From Lentzea albida (GTDB lineage Bacteria > Actinomycetota > Actinomycetes > Mycobacteriales > Pseudonocardiaceae): a DNA stretch of 64,000 bases. Below, one piece after another: positions 25,383-32,379 of the stretch. A program made the translations under genes and the position numbers. The notes under the pieces were generated by a model. That model was not told the origin of the DNA. It did not search any database and was given only the letters and a program-made list of their open reading frames with translations. The stretch lies in assembly GCF_900111005.1 (NCBI RefSeq), contig NZ_FOFV01000009.1:1-64000 (forward strand), in the 5' to 3' direction. Positions within the stretch are counted from its first letter, which is position 1. Every line of letters starts with the position of its first letter.

Positions 25383-26624
25383 ATGGCACGAAAACTGTTG
25401 GCGTCACTGGCATTGCTCGTCGCCACCCTCGTCCCGGTCTCCTTCTCGGCAACCGTCACAGCACAAGCGGCACCGTTCAAGGTGCTCGCCTTCTACAACG
25501 GCACCTGGGACGCGGCGCACATCGCGTTCGTCAAGGAGGCGAACCCCTGGCTGACCCGCGCGGGTCAGGAGAACGGCTTCACCTACGAGTCCACGACGGA
25601 CTGGAACCGGCTCAACAACCTGACCCCGGCCCAGGCGCAGGTCGTGGTGTTCCTCGACGACGCGCCCACCGGGTCGGCCGCACGCGCCGGGTTCCAGCGC
25701 TACGTCGAGGCCGGAGGCGGGTTCTTCGGCTTCCACGTCAGCGCGTTCACGCAGAACGCGAACGAGTGGTCGTGGTACCACAACACGTTCCTGGCCAAGG
25801 GGAACTTCGTCAGCAACACGTGGGGCCCGACCACCGCGGTGCTGAAGGTCGAGACCCGCACCCACCCCTCGACGCTGCGCCTGCCGGAGAGGTTCACCTC
25901 GGCGGTCAGCGAGTGGTATAGCTGGGACCGCGACCTGCGGCAGAACCCGAACGTCCAGGTCCTGGCGAGCGTCGACCCGTCGAGCTTCCCGCTCGGCACC
26001 GACCCGAACCAGCAGTGGCGCAGCGGCTACTACCCGATCATGTGGACGAACAAGAACTACAAGATGATCTACGCGAACTTCGGCCACGACGCCATGGACT
26101 ACGCGGCCAACAAGCCGCTGTCGTCCACGTTCGCGAGCCAGACGCAGAACAACTTCCTCATCGACAGTCTGCTGTGGCTCGGCGGGGGCGGCACCCCGCC
26201 GCCGCAGGGTGAGTGGAAGACGGTCGTCAACCGCGGCAACGGCAAGTGCGTGGACGCCGCCGCGGCGGGTGTGAGCAACGGCACCGTCATCCAGCAGTAC
26301 ACGTGCAACGGCACCACGGCGCAGAACTTCCGCGCGGTGGCGACCACCGACGGCTACTCGCGCGTCGAGTACCGCAACGACCCGCTCAAGGTGCTCGACG
26401 TGAGCAACGTGTCGAACGCGGACAACGCCGGCATCCACCTGTGGGACTTCGGCGGCGGCACCAACCAGCAGTGGCGCGTCACGACCGGCGCCGACGGCTA
26501 CTCGACGCTGACCGCCCGGCACTCGGGCAAGTGCCTCAGCGCCCCCGCCGGGAACTCCGACGGCGTGCAACTGGTCCAGGCGACGTGCAACGGGTCGGCG
26601 GCGCAGAGCTTCAAGATCGGTTAG
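25383..26624 (+). CDS. Secreted ThuA-like protein with ricin B lectin domain
   Basis: A 413-residue exported protein. The signal (LLASLALLVATLVPVSFSA, then VTAQAA) precedes a ThuA-like domain (FKVLAFYNGTWDAAHIAFV, EAGGGFFGFHVSAF, WGPTTAVLKVETRTHPSTLRLP, NFGHDAMDY). ThuA folds are class I amidotransferase-like and are linked to trehalose or other glycoside use. After a Gly/Pro linker comes a beta-trefoil (about 285-413) with the QxW-type signature TNQQWRV and disulfide cysteines in NGKCVDAAA and YTCNGT. A dre-like operator and nearby chitin genes suggest action on aminosugar polymers, but the reaction is unknown. Confidence 0.9.
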   Translation: MARKLLASLALLVATLVPVSFSATVTAQAAPFKVLAFYNGTWDAAHIAFVKEANPWLTRAGQENGFTYESTTDWNRLNNLTPAQAQVVVFLDDAPTGSAARAGFQRYVEAGGGFFGFHVSAFTQNANEWSWYHNTFLAKGNFVSNTWGPTTAVLKVETRTHPSTLRLPERFTSAVSEWYSWDRDLRQNPNVQVLASVDPSSFPLGTDPNQQWRSGYYPIMWTNKNYKMIYANFGHDAMDYAANKPLSSTFASQTQNNFLIDSLLWLGGGGTPPPQGEWKTVVNRGNGKCVDAAAAGVSNGTVIQQYTCNGTTAQNFRAVATTDGYSRVEYRNDPLKVLDVSNVSNADNAGIHLWDFGGGTNQQWRVTTGADGYSTLTARHSGKCLSAPAGNSDGVQLVQATCNGSAAQSFKIG

Positions 26625-27009
26625 CAGGGCGTTCGGGAGCGGTTCCGGTCAGGCGGCCGGAACCGCTCACGACCACCCGCTCCCCCGGCACCGGCACGCT
26701 CTGGTGCGGCGCGCCCAAGAACCCGTACATGTCGTTGAGCTGGTGCAACGCCTGCACCGCGTCCCGCCACACCGGGCAGGGCCACGCCCGGTGCTGCCCG
26801 TACCAGGTGCGGCACGACTTGCACCGGTGCCGCTCGTTCGGCTCGTGCATCCGCAGCAGCCCCCGCCACCACGGCAGGGCGTCGCGGAGCTGTTCGCGCA
26901 GTTCGAAGGCCTCGTGAGGCGATTCCGACCGCGCGAGCCGGTCCATGGTCTTGTAGACGACGTCGATCACCGACCGGTGGAACGAGTCCTGTCGTTCAGC
27001 AAGCGCCAT
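26611..27009 (-). CDS. Small conserved protein with a putative zinc-binding motif
   Basis: A 132-residue soluble protein. The middle contains HRCKSCRTWYGQHRAWPCPVW, with a CxxC and a third Cys plus His that could bind zinc. The N-terminal half is helical (VIDVVYKTMDRLARSESPHE). I know of no function for it. It is divergent from the EspR-like regulator gene (27156), a common arrangement for targets of such regulators. The C-terminal end overlaps the ThuA-ricin stop by 14 bases. Confidence 0.7.
   Translation of the reverse strand: MALAERQDSFHRSVIDVVYKTMDRLARSESPHEAFELREQLRDALPWWRGLLRMHEPNERHRCKSCRTWYGQHRAWPCPVWRDAVQALHQLNDMYGFLGAPHQSVPVPGERVVVSGSGRLTGTAPERPANRS
26637..26668. terminator. Strong hairpin downstream of the ThuA-ricin gene
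   Basis: GAGCGGTTCCGG (26637-26648) and CCGGAACCGCTC (26657-26668) are exact complements around an 8-base loop, 12 bases after the ThuA-ricin stop. It lies within the last codons of the convergent small gene. It probably ends plus-strand transcription; no T-tract follows, which is usual for this group. Confidence 0.6.
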
Positions 27010-27155
27010 GTCCGGATGTCCTCCGCGAAGTTGAGACAGGCACGGCGTGAGTCTATGTTGGCCAGTGGAGGGCTTTCAACTGGTGAAAATCCACTCACCC
27101 GCTCGGCCCTTTCCACGAGTGGAGACGCTCACCGCGCAACCGGGGGGATCAGGCG

Positions 27156-27593
27156 ATGGCGGGGGAACGCTCCCTGGCGGACAGGCTCAACCACCTCTTC
27201 GCCAGGTACACGTCCCGTTCCGGCCACGAGTTCAGCAACGAACAGGTGGCCGCGGCGATCGCCGAGACCGGCGTGACGATCTCCCAGAGCTACATCTGGC
27301 AGCTGCGCAAGGGCAAGAAGGACAACCCGACGTTCAAGCACCTGCAGGCCCTGGCAGGCTTCTTCGGTGTGCCCGTGAGCTACTTCTTCGACGACGAGGT
27401 CACCGACCGCGTCGACGAGCAGCTGAAATCGTTGCAGGACGAGCAGTCGCGCCTCAACGAGATCGCCGCGGGCAGTGACGCGCAGCTCATGGCGATGCGC
27501 GCGGGGGAGCTGTCACCGGACCGCCGCCGCCTGGTCATGGAACTGCTCGACGTGGTCTACCGACAGGAACAGGCCGAGCGCGGTGAAGGATGA
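27156..27593 (+). CDS. EspR-like XRE transcriptional regulator
   Basis: A 145-residue DNA-binding protein like mycobacterial EspR. The N-terminal helix-turn-helix is RSLADRLNHLFARYTSRSGH through VTISQSYIWQLRKGKKDNPTFKHLQALAGFFGVPVSYFFDD. A C-terminal helical dimerisation domain follows (LDVVYRQEQAERGE). EspR-type proteins act as nucleoid-like regulators of cell-wall and secretion genes. Three bases separate it from the ImmA/IrrE-type gene, and a membrane protein gene follows, so the three form an operon that may be a protease-regulator switch. Confidence 0.88.
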   Translation: MAGERSLADRLNHLFARYTSRSGHEFSNEQVAAAIAETGVTISQSYIWQLRKGKKDNPTFKHLQALAGFFGVPVSYFFDDEVTDRVDEQLKSLQDEQSRLNEIAAGSDAQLMAMRAGELSPDRRRLVMELLDVVYRQEQAERGEG

Positions 27594-27596
27594 CTC

Positions 27597-28109
27597 GTGG
27601 CCGAACGGGATTTGCGCAAGCGGTGCCGCCGCCTGCTGAACGAGCTGGACATCCAGCCTCCGCTCGACGTCTCGGAGCTCTGCCGCCGGGTCGGTGACCA
27701 GCGCGGCAAGCCGATCCGGCTGATCGCGCACCCGATCCCGGTGCCCGGCCCGTACGGCGTGTGGATCGCGACCGCGAAGGCCGACTACATCCTGTACCAG
27801 CAGGAGACGTCGAAGGCGCACCAGAACCACATCATCCTGCACGAGCTCGGTCACCTGCTGGCCGGTCACACGAGCGACGAGCAGGACGACGGCCTGCTCA
27901 CGGGCCTGTACCCGGACCTCGAGCCGGACGCGGTGCGGCGGGCGCTGCGGCGCACCTCCTACGACTCGGAGCACGAGCGCGAGGCCGAGACGGTCGCGAC
28001 GATCATCCTCGAGTGGGCGTCGGTGCTCGACAAGGTCGCGCCACGGGCCTCGGAGGGCCCCGCGCGCCGCATGTCCTCGTCACTCGCGGACCGCCTGGGG
28101 TGGTTGTAG
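27597..28109 (+). CDS. ImmA/IrrE family metallopeptidase
   Basis: A 170-residue zinc peptidase-like protein. The catalytic motif is ILHELGHLLAGH (His82, Glu83, His86), and a downstream Glu in SEHEREAETVATIILEWA is the likely third ligand. Family members cleave XRE repressors, as ImmA does with ImmR and IrrE with DdrO. The adjacent XRE gene, three bases upstream, is the natural substrate candidate. GTG 27597 is the start. The TAG stop overlaps the GTG of the next gene by one base. Confidence 0.9.
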   Translation: MAERDLRKRCRRLLNELDIQPPLDVSELCRRVGDQRGKPIRLIAHPIPVPGPYGVWIATAKADYILYQQETSKAHQNHIILHELGHLLAGHTSDEQDDGLLTGLYPDLEPDAVRRALRRTSYDSEHEREAETVATIILEWASVLDKVAPRASEGPARRMSSSLADRLGWL

Positions 28110-29218
28110 TGGAGTACCTCAAGGAGACCCAGGGCATCGTCGCGTTCTCGGCGCTGGCGGTCGTGCTGTACCTGCTGGTGCGCCGGCCCCGCGACCCGCG
28201 CCTGCGATCGGTGACCGCGCTGGTGGCGGGCTGGGCGATCGGCTACCCGTTCGGCCGGGCGGCCTCGGCCGGCCGGTGGTTGTTCGGACTCGACCCGATG
28301 GTCTGCCAGCTCATCCAGCACTCGATGCTGCAGGTCGGCGTGTACGGGCTGATCTGCTTCTTCATCTTCTCCGCCCTGGACGACGCCCGCGCGAAACGGC
28401 AGGCGTTGCTCCAGCTCGCGCCCCTGGTGCTGTGCATCAGCATCATGACGTGGGCGGTGCTCGCGATCCCCGACGAGCTGCGCGTGGCGGCGGCCCGCGT
28501 GCCGAACTCGCTCGGCGGCGGCCCGACCGGGATCCTCGCGATCACGGTGTTCTACGCGCTGGGCAACGGCTACCTGCTCTACGGCTTCGCGACGATGTTC
28601 GTCTGGGCCCGCCGCTACGCCCGCGAGGCCGAGCCCCGCCTGCGCCGCGGCCTGCTGATCACCTCGACGGGCCTCGCGCTGCTGGTGCCCGCCGACGCGA
28701 TCTTCGTGTCGTCGAACATCTCCCGCTACTTCGGCGAGCCGCTCCCCCGCTGGCTGCTGACCACCGCCGTGTGGTTCCTGCTGCCGGGCGTGCTGCTGGC
28801 CGTCATCGGCGTGATCTACCCGATCGCGGCGATGCGGTTCGCGGCGAGCCGCCTGTGGCTGCGGCACCTGCGCGCGTACCACCGCCTGGCTCCACTGTGG
28901 ACGTTGCTGCACCAGTCGTTCCCGGAGGACGCGCTGCACCGCGTGCCGTCGCGCCGGGACGCGTTCTCGTTGCGGGGCGTGCACCGGCGCTACTACCGGC
29001 GGGTGATCGAGTGCCGCGACGGGCTCGTGCGGATCAGCCCGTACGTCGCGGAGACGCCCGAGGAGCTGCCGCTGTCCGAACGGCTGCGGACCGGGCTGGA
29101 GACGCGCAGGTCGGGAGCGGTCACGATGAGGCTGCCGATCGCACTGGCCATCCCCGAGGACGACGGGATGGACGCCGACGTGCGCGAACTCGAAAAGCTC
29201 GCGGTGTCCCTGCGCTGA
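28109..29218 (+). CDS. MAB_1171c-type seven-helix membrane protein
   Basis: A 369-residue protein with about seven N-terminal membrane helices (from IVAFSALAVVLYLLV to LLPGVLLAVIGVIYPIAA) and a cytosolic C-terminal domain of about 120 residues (LHQSFPEDALHRVPSRRDAF, YRRVIECRDGLVRISPYVAE) like that of the MAB_1171c family (DUF6545). Family members are called putative transporters, but the layout, receptor-like helices with a cytosolic output domain, would equally suit a sensor. GTG 28109 overlaps the peptidase stop by one base, so the three-gene cassette is translationally coupled. Confidence 0.85.
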   Translation: MEYLKETQGIVAFSALAVVLYLLVRRPRDPRLRSVTALVAGWAIGYPFGRAASAGRWLFGLDPMVCQLIQHSMLQVGVYGLICFFIFSALDDARAKRQALLQLAPLVLCISIMTWAVLAIPDELRVAAARVPNSLGGGPTGILAITVFYALGNGYLLYGFATMFVWARRYAREAEPRLRRGLLITSTGLALLVPADAIFVSSNISRYFGEPLPRWLLTTAVWFLLPGVLLAVIGVIYPIAAMRFAASRLWLRHLRAYHRLAPLWTLLHQSFPEDALHRVPSRRDAFSLRGVHRRYYRRVIECRDGLVRISPYVAETPEELPLSERLRTGLETRRSGAVTMRLPIALAIPEDDGMDADVRELEKLAVSLR

Positions 29219-29233
29219 GCTTATGGTCGCCCA

Positions 29234-30298
29234 GTGGACCTGCCCGTGATGCCGCCGGTGAAGCCGATGCTCGCGAAGTCCGTCCCCGAGCTGCCGCGCG
29301 GGGACGGACTGGCGTACGAGCCGAAGTGGGACGGCTTCCGCTGCATCGTGTTCCGCGACGGCGACGAGGTCGAGCTCGGCTCGCGCAACGACAAGCCGCT
29401 CACCCGGTACTTCCCCGAGGTCGTGGAGCTGCTGAAGCGGGCGCTGCCGCCGCGGTGCGTCGTGGACGGCGAGATCGTGCTGGTCACGCCGGACGGGCTG
29501 AGCTTCGACACCCTCCAGCTGCGGCTGCACCCGGCCGCGTCGCGCGTCCGCAAGCTCTCGGTCGAGACACCGGCGAGCTTCGTGGCGTTCGACCTGCTGG
29601 CGCTGGGCGACTCCGACCTCACCAGCCTGACGCTGGCCGAGCGGCGGTCCCTGCTGGAGAAGGCCGTCACCGAGGTGCCGGGCATCTACCTGACACCGTC
29701 CACGACGGATCCCGAGGTCGCGCAGGACTGGTTCACCCGGTTCGAGGGCGCGGGCTTCGACGGCGTGGTCGTGAAGGCCCTGGACGGCGTCTACGAGCCC
29801 GACAAGCGCGTGATGTTCAAGGTGAAGCACGAGCGGACGGCCGACTGCGTGGTCGCGGGCTACCGGCTGCACAAGGACGGCGAGACGGTCGGGTCGCTGG
29901 TGCTGGGGCTCTACCAGGACGGCGAGCTGCACAACGTGGGCGTGGCCAGCAGCTTCACGGCGGCGCGGCGGCGGGAGCTGGTCGACGAGCTCGCGCCGTT
30001 GCTCGACCCCGCCGAGCACCCGTGGGCCGCGTGGGCGACGTACGAGGGTCCCGGCATGAACAGCCGGTGGAACCCCGGCAAGCAGCTCCAGGTCGTGCTG
30101 CTGGAGCCCAGCCGGGTGGCGGAGGTGCGGTACGAGCACGTCCAGGGCGGGCGGTTCCGGCACACGGCCCGGCTGGTGCGGTTCCGCCCCGACAGGGAGC
30201 CCCTGGACTGCACGTACGAGCAGCTCGAGGAGGTGCCGCCCGCCGAGCTGGACGCCCTGTTCGGCGAGGCCGAGCGCAGGCGCACAATCGAACCGTGA
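29234..30298 (+). CDS. ligC: ATP-dependent DNA ligase, LigC-like
   Basis: A 354-residue enzyme sealing DNA nicks with ATP. The adenylated lysine is K31 in EPKWDGFRC; the other nucleotidyltransferase motifs are VVDGEIVLVT, FVAFDLLALG, FDGVVVKAL and MFKVKHERTADCV. The C-terminal OB domain extends to the end. Length and order fit LigC, the non-Ku-fused ATP ligase of actinobacteria, linked to base-excision or alternative end joining. It overlaps the YigZ gene by GTGA. Two LigD-type polymerase-domain genes lie 20 kb away. Confidence 0.93.
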   Translation: MDLPVMPPVKPMLAKSVPELPRGDGLAYEPKWDGFRCIVFRDGDEVELGSRNDKPLTRYFPEVVELLKRALPPRCVVDGEIVLVTPDGLSFDTLQLRLHPAASRVRKLSVETPASFVAFDLLALGDSDLTSLTLAERRSLLEKAVTEVPGIYLTPSTTDPEVAQDWFTRFEGAGFDGVVVKALDGVYEPDKRVMFKVKHERTADCVVAGYRLHKDGETVGSLVLGLYQDGELHNVGVASSFTAARRRELVDELAPLLDPAEHPWAAWATYEGPGMNSRWNPGKQLQVVLLEPSRVAEVRYEHVQGGRFRHTARLVRFRPDREPLDCTYEQLEEVPPAELDALFGEAERRRTIEP

Positions 30299-30900
30299 AG
30301 GTGATCAGGCGGGACGGCACGCACGAGATCGAGATCCAGCGGTCGCGGTTCCTGTGCCACGTCGCTCGCGTCATCACCGACGCCGAGGCCTCGGAGTTCT
30401 TCACCCGGATCCGCAAGGAGCACTGGCAGGCCTCGCACAACTGCACGGCGTTCCGGACCGCGGACACCCAGCGCTCGTCCGACGACGGCGAACCCGCCGG
30501 GACGGCCGGCGTGCCCATGCTGGAGGTCCTGACCAGGCGTGACCTGGTCGACACGGCCGTCGTCGTCACCCGCTACTACGGCGGGATCAAGCTCGGGGCC
30601 GGTGGCCTGGTCCGCGCGTACGGACGGGCCGTGTCCGAGGCCGTCGACGCGCTGGGGACCTTGAGTCGTGAACGGCACGAGAGCGTGCTGCTGGCGGTGG
30701 ACCACGATCAGGCGGGGAAGCTGGAGAACGCGTTGCGCGCGGCCGGGCACCACGTCGCGGACACCGACTACGGTCATGACGTCACCTTCACCGTTCTGAC
30801 GAAGGACCCGGAGGCGTTCGAGGTCTGGCTCGCCGCTCAGACCGGCGGTGCGGTCACCGCGATCAGGGGCGAGCCGGTCGACCTGGACGTTGCCGACTAG
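30295..30900 (+). CDS. YigZ/IMPACT family protein
   Basis: A 201-residue protein of the YigZ/IMPACT family. Signatures are HEIEIQRSRFLCHV, HWQASHNCTAFRT, SSDDGEPAGTAGVPML and VVVTRYYGGIKLGAGGLVRAYG, followed by the C-terminal ferredoxin-like domain. Human and yeast relatives modulate Gcn2 signalling; bacterial roles are uncertain. GTG 30295 overlaps the ligase stop, so it is translated with it. It converges on the hydrolase gene with a shared CTAG (30897-30900). Confidence 0.93.
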   Translation: MKVIRRDGTHEIEIQRSRFLCHVARVITDAEASEFFTRIRKEHWQASHNCTAFRTADTQRSSDDGEPAGTAGVPMLEVLTRRDLVDTAVVVTRYYGGIKLGAGGLVRAYGRAVSEAVDALGTLSRERHESVLLAVDHDQAGKLENALRAAGHHVADTDYGHDVTFTVLTKDPEAFEVWLAAQTGGAVTAIRGEPVDLDVAD

Positions 30901-31676
30901 AACTTCTCGGCCCAGTCGAGGGCGTAGTCGGCGACCTCTTCCCAGCCCTGCGTGCCCATCACGAAGTGCGGGCGGTTCGGGAACTCCTTGATCTCCGTGA
31001 CGGTGGGCGTCTTGTACCGACGGGCGTTCTCCCGGTTCATCGAGGCGGGCACGACGTTGTCGCTCTCACTCGCGATGAACAGCAGCGGCGCGCGGTTCGG
31101 GTTCTTGTAGTCGACCTTCGTGGCGTTGTGGGTGGTGAAGTTCGCGGTCGCGGCCTGCCACAGCGGACGTCCCGGCGCGGTGATGGCCCACTTCTCGCGC
31201 AGCGCCTCGGCTTCGTCCTCCGGGAGCGTGTTCGTGAAGGCGTAATGCCATTCCTCGGCCGTCAGGGCGACGTTGCGCTTGACGTTGGCCGGGTTCTTGA
31301 GCACCGGGAACGCGGCCTTGAGCGACGAGAACGGCAGGCCCAGCGTGCCCTTGGCGGGCGCGGAGTGGATCGCGACGCCGGCCTTGCCGAGGCCCCGGTC
31401 GAGCAGCTTTTGCGTGATCAGGCCGCCGAACGAGTGGCCCATGATGATCGCGTCCTCGGCGTGGTGGTCGCGGATGAACTTCTCCACGTGGTCGGTGATC
31501 TCGACGACGCCCAGGCCGTTCGCGACCTCCGGGTGGGCCCGCATCTGCGCGACCTCGCCGTAGCCGGGCCAGGTCGGCGTGAGCACCTCGTGGCCGGCGG
31601 CCTCGAAGCGTTCGGCGACGTTCTTCCAGCTCGCCGCGGTGAGCCACAGTCCGTGAACCAGCACGATCTTCGACAT
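30897..31676 (-). CDS. Alpha/beta hydrolase
   Basis: A 259-residue serine hydrolase. The nucleophile is Ser82 in MGHSFGGLIT, the acid is probably Asp in ASESDNVVPA and the base His in RPHFVMG. The oxyanion-hole segment is VLVHGLWLTAASW. The short lid (about residues 110-170) contains an AFTNTLPEDEAE segment. Substrate unknown; esterase or lactonase activity is possible. It is divergent from the TetR gene at 31767, with two operator palindromes in between, so TetR very likely represses it until a ligand appears. Confidence 0.9.
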   Translation of the reverse strand: MSKIVLVHGLWLTAASWKNVAERFEAAGHEVLTPTWPGYGEVAQMRAHPEVANGLGVVEITDHVEKFIRDHHAEDAIIMGHSFGGLITQKLLDRGLGKAGVAIHSAPAKGTLGLPFSSLKAAFPVLKNPANVKRNVALTAEEWHYAFTNTLPEDEAEALREKWAITAPGRPLWQAATANFTTHNATKVDYKNPNRAPLLFIASESDNVVPASMNRENARRYKTPTVTEIKEFPNRPHFVMGTQGWEEVADYALDWAEKF

Positions 31677-31694
31677 TTCGTCTCCTCCAGCTGC

Positions 31695-31712
31695 GGAGAA
31701 CGATCGTTCTCC
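31695..31712. promoter_or_regulatory. TetR operator O1, perfect 18-bp palindrome
   Basis: GGAGAACGATCGTTCTCC is a perfect palindrome between the hydrolase and TetR genes. Half-site GGAGAACG is repeated in O2 (31731-31746), 35 bases away centre to centre. The palindrome is 18 bases upstream of the hydrolase start, so it can block that promoter. Confidence 0.8.
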
Positions 31713-31730
31713 GGTGTGTTTGCTACAGTA

Positions 31731-31746
31731 GAGAACGAGCGTTCTC
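31731..31746. promoter_or_regulatory. TetR operator O2, imperfect palindrome
   Basis: GAGAACGAGCGTTCTC pairs at all but the two central bases. It sits 20 bases before the TetR GTG, so it would autoregulate the regulator. It carries the same half-site as O1. Confidence 0.75.
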
Positions 31747-31766
31747 CACGGCAAGGGGTAATTGAA

Positions 31767-32336
31767 GTGACCACGACCACACAAGGTGATGCCGAGGCCC
31801 GGGAAAGGGTCCTGGAAGCCGCTGACCGGCTCTTTTACGCGAAGAGCGCGCACGCGGTCGGCATGGACGAGCTGCGCGCGGAGGCCGGCGTCTCCCTGAA
31901 GAAGCTCTACTCGCTCTTCGACGGCAAGGAGGCGCTGGTCGAGGAGGTGCTGCGGCGGCGCGAGGAGGCCATCACCGCCGCGACGATGAAGTACGTGCTG
32001 CGCGCGTCGACGCCGGAGGACCAGATCCTCGCGGTCTTCGACTGGATGGCGGACTCGTCCGGGACGACGGACTTCCGCGGGTGCGCGTTCATCAACTCCT
32101 ACGCGGAGCTGGGGCCGTCCTCGGAGCGCGTGACGGCGGTGGTGCGCCACCAGAAGTCCGGCGTGCGGGGCGCGATCGCGGCGATGGTCGCGGCGACCGG
32201 GCGGCCGGAGTGGGTGGCGGACTCGATCTTCCTGCTGTTCGAGGGGGCGATGACGAACACGGCGATCACGGTGTCGTCCGAACCCGCCCGGCAGGCACAG
32301 GTGGCGGCGCGCTTCCTGCTGGAGAAGACAGCCTGA
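31767..32336 (+). CDS. TetR family transcriptional regulator
   Basis: A 189-residue repressor. The N-terminal helix-turn-helix is RERVLEAADRLFYAKSAHAVGMDEL with the recognition part EAGVSLKKLYSLFDGKEALVEE. The helical ligand domain follows (SSGTTDFRGCAFINSYAELG). The GTG at 31767 is preceded by AAGGGG and lies 20 bases after O2. With the divergent hydrolase and the two palindromes it forms a simple ligand-induced switch. Confidence 0.9.
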   Translation: MTTTTQGDAEARERVLEAADRLFYAKSAHAVGMDELRAEAGVSLKKLYSLFDGKEALVEEVLRRREEAITAATMKYVLRASTPEDQILAVFDWMADSSGTTDFRGCAFINSYAELGPSSERVTAVVRHQKSGVRGAIAAMVAATGRPEWVADSIFLLFEGAMTNTAITVSSEPARQAQVAARFLLEKTA

Positions 32337-32379
32337 AGCGCGCCGCGGTTCACCCGTTGGTGCTCACGTACAAGGGCGG

